A stretch of 64,000 bases of DNA from Scenedesmus sp. ARA3 (Eukaryota; Chlorophyta; Chlorophyceae; Sphaeropleales; Scenedesmaceae): positions 1 to 64,000 of the forward strand of contig RWJK01000253.1 of NCBI GenBank assembly GCA_004335835.1. Direction: 5' to 3'. Made by a program: the position numbers and the translations under genes. Below are positions 59,345 to 64,000 of this stretch, piece by piece (position 1 is the stretch's first letter; each line of letters starts with the position of its first letter). The notes under the pieces were generated by a model. It was not told where the DNA came from. It worked only from the letters and a program-made list of their open reading frames with translations, and did no database searches.

Positions 59345-59667
59345 TACACACTCGCGGCAGGAGCAACTGCAAGTTGCACAGCATGCAGAGCACGGCGCTG
59401 CACAACAAACAATCCTACTGTCAGGCTTGTTTGACCATCATTGATGGGTCCATGCTGGGAACCCAGCACTTCCATCACCCCTCTAGGCATGTTATGTTAC
59501 AGCAGGTCACAAGGCAAGGCATAGCATAACTGACTGGGTGTAAATACTCGACCTGCTGGCGCATTCGGGATCACTGCTTTGTCATTGTTTAGACAGTCTG
59601 CTGCACCTGCTTGATCGACCTTTTGAACTGTCTTCCTGCACGCAAGCATTTCGGCAACAACAGCAGC
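59345..59667. promoter_or_regulatory. Compact divergent promoter, J-domain gene (-) and VPS72 (+)
   Basis: Only 323 bases separate the two start codons, so both 5' UTRs and promoters must lie here. No TATA box was recognised. Co-regulation is possible but not shown. Confidence 0.5.
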
Positions 59668-59996
59668 ATGGCTGAGCACGAGAAAAAGGCCCTGCCACAG
59701 CGCAGCACCCGTGGCAAGCGCATGCGCGCTCAGATAGAAGCTGAGGAAGAGCAGGCAGACAATGAGTTCTGGCAGCAGGAGTTCTTTGCAGAGGACGAGC
59801 GGGATGCTGATTACGCATCAGAAAAGGAAGAGGAGGACGTGCCAGACTCCGATTTCTTTGAATCAGAGTCAGAAGACGACGATGATGAGGAGGCAGAGCT
59901 GCGGCGAGAGCCCAGGAAGAAGACATTGAGGCCTCCTGGTGCTGCTGCTGCCAGGGCCAAGCCTCCCCGACCCCCTACAGCACCCAAGGCAGCGCC

Positions 59997-60028
<32 letters not shown>

Positions 60029-61731
60029 GCAGCCCAGCAGGTTCTGAGGCGGCTGCAGCAGCAGCCGGTGGCGAGCTCTCGCAGGCGCTGCTGTTTGAGG
60101 TCACCTATGAGGCCCCTACGCTGCGCAAGTCCACGCGTGAGCGCATGGAGGTAGCCCACAAGGAGCGCACAGAGCGTGAGCAGCAGGCCAAGGCCACCCG
60201 GCGGCCCCAGAAGCAGGCAGACTACAGGGTGATGTCGCAGGCGGAGCTGCTGGCAGAGGCAGCACGCACAGAGCTGGAGAACCTGGCTTCGCTGAAGCAG
60301 CTGCTGGCGCAGGAAGAGGAGACCAAGCGCAAGGCCAACATCAAGAAGCAGCGCTTTGGCGGGCCTATGGTCAAGCTGCGCAGCAGGGCCATTGAAGTGC
60401 TGCTGCCGCCTGAGCTGCTGCCTGCAGCAACATTGCCCGGCCAGCTGGCCAGCATGCAGCAGCAAGAGGGAGGCAGCTCAGTGGCAGCAGTAGCAGCAGC
60501 AGCACCAGCAGCAGCAGCTGATGGCCTGCCAGACGCTGCTGCCGCAGCAGCACCGGCTGCAGATCTTGTTGGCACCGGCCTGGCCGGCTCTGGCACAGCA
60601 GGAGATGTGGTAATGGAGGACTCAGCAGCAACAGCTGCTGCGCCTGCTGGTGTGGCTGCTGCTGCTGCTGCTGCTGCTGGCAGTGTAGCTCATGCAGCTG
60701 GGCAGCAGGCGGCTGCAGATGCAGCTGCACCTGCAAGCCATGGAGAAGCTACAGCAGAAGTAGCAGCAGGCGGGGTAGGGCCAGCAGAAGCAGGCGCAGC
60801 CACCCCGGCTGATGGTGCAATCAGTGCACCAGCACCGGCAGCAGGGGAAGCTGGTGCTGCGGCACAACCGGCAACAGGTGCAGTGGTTGAGGCAGCTGCA
60901 GATGCAGCAGATCAACCTGAAGCAGCAGCAGCAGCAGTTAACACTCCTGCTGCTGCAGGTGATGCAGGTCAAGCAGTAGCAGAACCCGGTGGTGATGTGC
61001 TGATGGAGGATGCAGAGCCTCAAGCAGCAACAGCAGCAGCAGCAGCAGCAGGGGCACCTGCCCTAACAGCAGAGCCTGCGGCTGTACAGCCATCAGCAGG
61101 TGCAGTTGCAGATGCAGCTGCTGCATCGCCTGATGAGCTGCAAACAGCAGCAGCTGCTGAGGCAGCTGCACAGCAACAGCAGCAGCCGCAGGAGCTGCAG
61201 CCGCTGCCGCAGCAGCCCACTGGGCCTACACTAGTCAAGCAGGAGCTGACAACGCTGCAGTGCTATGGCATGAAGCCGCCCAAGTGGCTGCTGCCGCAAC
61301 GTGTGCGGCCGCCGCCGCCCAAGCCTCTGTGTGCCATCACCGGCGTGCCTGCGCAGTACCGGGACCCCCTCACTGGGCACTACTACGCCTCGGCAGACGC
61401 GTTCAGGGAGCTACGCAGGCGGCTGGGACAGCCACTGCCTGATGCACACAAGCGCAGGCGGTCAGCAGCAGCAGACGGCGCAGCAGACGCGCTAGGCTTG
61501 GATGGAGCAGCAGCTGCTGCTGCAGGCGGGGGCGGTGCTGCTGGTGCGCTGGGTGGCTTCCCGCCAGCGCAGGAGAAGCTGCTGGCGCTGCTGCAGCAGC
61601 AGGTGCAGCAGCACCAGGCTGCAGCTGCCAGCAAGGGGCGCAGCAAGGGAGCATACCAGCAGCCTGCAGTACCAGATGAAGTGGCGTCGCTGGTGCTGAA
61701 TGTTTCTCGCATGGTTCACGGCGGCAGCTGA
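59668..61731 (+). CDS. VPS72: VPS72 / SWC2 (YL1) subunit of SWR1-type chromatin remodeller, intronless
   Basis: YL1/Swc2 binds H2A.Z-H2B and helps SWR1 deposit it. One exon encodes 687 residues. The N-terminus has the family pattern: RSTRGKRM, ADNEFWQQEFFAEDERDADY, then the acidic EDVPDSDFFESESEDDDDEE used for H2A.Z-H2B contact, followed by LRKSTRERMEVAHKERTERE. Residues about 265-520 are an extreme Ala-rich linker with recurring GDVVMEDSAA / GDVLMEDAEP. The YL1 C-terminal domain follows (CAITGVPAQYRDPLTGHYYA, residues about 556-580), then a Gln/Ala-rich end. The start at 59668 (MAEHEKKALPQRSTRGKR) fits the family better than 59611. It is the only intronless gene here. Confidence 0.93.
60440..61215 (+). 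repeat. Alanine-rich low-complexity linker in VPS72
   Basis: About 255 codons dominated by GCA/GCT/GCC with scattered Gly, Pro, Gln, Asp and Glu. The GDV(V/L)MED phrase recurs, suggesting internal duplication. It stays open in frame and separates the histone-binding region from the YL1 C-domain. Confidence 0.8.
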
Positions 61732-62673
61732 TGATGGGCAGTGCTATGGCTTGTCCCGCACATGCATGCTGTGCTGTAGTCATTTTCGTCTGGGGATTGA
61801 TCATGCCAACAGAGCTCTGCTGCATGTCCCCAGATGCATGCATGCAGTGCTGTGTCACGGTTTGTGTGTTACACGACTGTGTCATTGTATGTCCAGGCCC
61901 GGCCTGGGGGCCCCACCCAGCCGCAGCGTGCGAGGTGCGTGTTGGCAGGCTGTGGTCCAGCAGTTGATGTAAAGGTCACCGTTTGATGATGCGGCTGCTG
62001 CCTTGTCAGCGTGTTTTGCAGCCCTTCGCACATCAGGATTCTGAGATGTGCCAGCTGGCTGTGAATCAGCTATAGCAGCCAGTGGTAGGTCAACCCTGGG
62101 CGTTGACCTAGCAGGAAGTGCAGTTTCTCTCTGTAGGTGTTTGCGCTCCAGGACAGTCGTACTTCTCACTATTCAGCTTCCGTCGGCACTTTTGGCCAGA
62201 CAAAGCCGCTACTGCGCGCCTGCACCTTGTGTGCCAGGTAGGCAAGGTGCAGCCCACCACAGGAGCCCACCACTGCTTCGAGTCATAGCTCTGCCGCCCG
62301 AAAGACCTGTAACAGCCATTAAAACGTTTTAGCATTACGTACTTGGCGGTTAAAGTTCTCAGCGAAAGACACTGCAGCGAACTAGGTTTGCAAATCGTCG
62401 GTGGTTTGCTCTAACTTTGTCATTCTGTAGCAGCCAGGAACCGGGCCATTAGCCGTAACAACACTTTCTCAGACTGCCTCACACACGGGAAGCAACGTTG
62501 TTCGCTTTCGTTTACCTGCCTAACAAACTACAGAACATCGTGGTGTCCTACCAATTCACGCTACACTAAAAGCTTGATTTCCTTGACGTGGGTGCCGACA
62601 GAGTGCTTTTCAGCAAAGTTTTCAACGAGCACGCCAGCTAGGCGTCGAAAGCTGACCTGCTGCAGCAGCGAAC
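61732..62673. other. Intergenic between VPS72 and the PSMD10-like gene
   Basis: About 940 bases of 3' UTR and promoter. Base composition becomes AT-richer from 62,320 to 62,660, as expected for the 5' region of the next gene. No coding signal. Confidence 0.5.
61968..61972 (+). terminator. Putative TGTAA polyadenylation signal of VPS72
   Basis: TGTAA 237 bases after the stop codon. The motif is seen; its function is inferred. Confidence 0.45.
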
Positions 62674-64000
62674 ATGTTCGAGGCAGCAGGACATGCGCGT
62701 GAAGGGGATGTAGCCTACTTCAAGGCTTTGACGCCTGCTGAGCTTTCTAGCTTGATTGTGGGGCGGGATGAGGACGGGCGGACCCTTTTTCACACAGCAG
62801 CGGCAAACGGCCACCTGGAGCTGCTGGACCTGCTGGCAGGCTCAGGAGCAACCAAGGTGGCAGAAAAGCAGGACGATGAGGTAGGATGGCTTCATGGGCG
62901 CTTGCATGATTACAGGCTGCTTGTGTGCTTGCATGCAACCATCCAGTACTGCTTTGGTGGTTACCTGCAAGCTGCTGCCCTGCTGATATGCTTGCCTGAT
63001 CCTCGCAGGGCTGGACCCCTCTGCATTCAGCAGTGAGCTCGGGGCGGGAGAAGGTCGTGGCAGCACTGCTGACGTATGGCGTCTGCCCTGACACTTCAAA
63101 CAGCAGGGGCCAAACAGCGCTGCACTATGCAGTGAGTGGCTTCGCGATCTTCATTTGCTGCGAATTACATAATCACATTATGTCAGTGTACCTTCAGCAG
63201 GCGAAGCAAGCATCTTTCTGCAGCACAGAAAGGCTTTGGGCATGCTTCATGCAGGAGTGTCATGCAGGACTGCCAAAACCATGCTGCAGCTGTGCTGCTG
63301 GCAGTTCATTTTGGTTTTGCTGGGCACTGCATGGCAAATAAACTATTCCTTCAGCTAGGCTCGGCAACTGCGCCCCCAACAGATCACACACAAATGGACT
63401 GTTAATAGCAATCCTGCTGCTTCTGCTGCTGTAACTGTGCAGGCCAGCAAAGGCTTCGTCAGCATAATGCGGCTCTTGATCAAGGCAGGCGCCAAGGTGA
63501 ACGCCAAGGACAAGACTGGCAGCACGCCGCTGCACCGTGCAGCCAGCGCTGGCAAGTACGACACTGCTGTGGTGCTGGTGGAGGAGGGCCACGCACGGCT
63601 GGACAGCCACGACAAGACTGGCAGCACGCCGCTGCTGGTGGCAGTGTCCTGCAAGGAGGCCAATATCGCAGTCTACCTGGCTAGCAAGGGCGCAGACCTG
63701 GAGGTACGCCCGTACCACTGCAGCAAATGTGTGCTTCGGCAATGCAGGGAAAGCTGTGCCAAAGCTAAACCATACAATTATGTAGGGAAACGTTGTAGCT
63801 GTGTCACTGTTCGCAGTGCGGCTGCCTTGCTGGCTTGGCAGACTAGTGCTGTCGTGTGCTGCCGCACGCACCCTTTCGCTGGCTGAACAATGCACAAATG
63901 TCAGGCCCTGACGTCTGTTGCTGCTGCTGCTGCTTTGCATGCTTCACAGGCTGCCAACAAGGAGGGCGAGACACCCCTGGCACTTGCAGGCGAGCTTGCT
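62674..64000 (+). CDS. PSMD10: Ankyrin-repeat protein, gankyrin/PSMD10-like, 3' end outside window
   Basis: PSMD10 is an assembly chaperone for the 19S proteasome base. Exons 62674-62880, 63009-63131, 63443-63703 and 63950-64000+ splice in frame (214 residues visible). After MFEAAGHAREGDVAYFKALT come ankyrin repeats: DEDGRTLFHTAAANGHLELL, GWTPLHSAVSSGREKVVAAL, GQTALHYA|ASKGFVSIMRLL, GSTPLHRAASAGKYDTAVVL, GSTPLLVAVSCKEANIAVYL and the start of NKEGETPLALAGELA. Number and order of repeats, and the terminal NKE-x-TPL phrase, resemble gankyrin, but generic ankyrin proteins cannot be excluded without the end. The gene runs off the window. Confidence 0.8.

Noticed and set aside
59811..61238. Several long minus-strand frames opposite VPS72
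   Set aside because: They are antisense to the Ala-rich linker (poly-Ala reads as poly-Cys/Ser/Gln/Leu) and carry no domain; VPS72 motifs fix the plus frame.

Overview
The window looks like nuclear DNA of a green alga (Chlorophyta, probably a Sphaeropleales/Scenedesmus-type species; the lineage is inferred). It is GC-rich and full of CAG/CTG triplet tracts. Genes carry many short introns, mostly with GTGAGT/GTGCGN donors and GCAG acceptors, and exons are inflated by poly-Gln, poly-Ala and poly-Ser. Proteins include a plastid PsbP-domain protein, a transit-peptide-bearing 6-phosphogluconolactonase, a PPR protein and an axonemal-type kinesin. There are no bacterial-style operons.

Layout. 1-4144 (+): 3' part of NEMF/Rqc2 (ribosome quality control). 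4564-5773 (+): histone H2B with four introns. 6937-9180 (-): thylakoid-lumen PsbP-domain protein. 9211-10049 (+): uncertain fragment with a 110-bp hairpin-rich insertion. 10710-16129 (+): PPR - SMR-like - cyclin fusion. 16130-19131: about 3 kb without a recognisable gene. 19132-24628 (+): kinesin-9/KIF6. 24979-26943 (+): plastid 6-phosphogluconolactonase. 27951-43023 (-): a 15-kb gene for a very large secreted/type I membrane protein with a metzincin (M11-like) domain, thrombospondin type 1 modules, EGF-like and Cys-rich modules, one membrane helix and a long low-complexity tail. 44603-48411 (-): heat shock transcription factor. 49025-49600 (+): bTHX/S31-type organellar ribosomal protein. 51004-55040 (-): 955-residue coiled-coil protein of unknown function. 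55419-59344 (-): J-domain protein with organelle presequence. 59668-61731 (+): intronless VPS72/SWC2 (YL1). 62674-end (+): 5' part of a gankyrin/PSMD10-like ankyrin protein.

For H2B, PsbP, PPR-cyclin, KIF6, 6PGL, the coiled-coil protein, the J-protein and the visible part of NEMF, the chosen splice sites keep one continuous reading frame through every exon, which is strong internal support. The genes are mostly housekeeping and not functionally linked as a cluster: translation quality control, chromatin (H2B, VPS72), proteostasis (HSF, J-protein, PSMD10), plastid metabolism and cilia. The two items most likely to be new biology are the ADAMTS-like metzincin/TSP1 membrane protein and the PPR-SMR-cyclin fusion.
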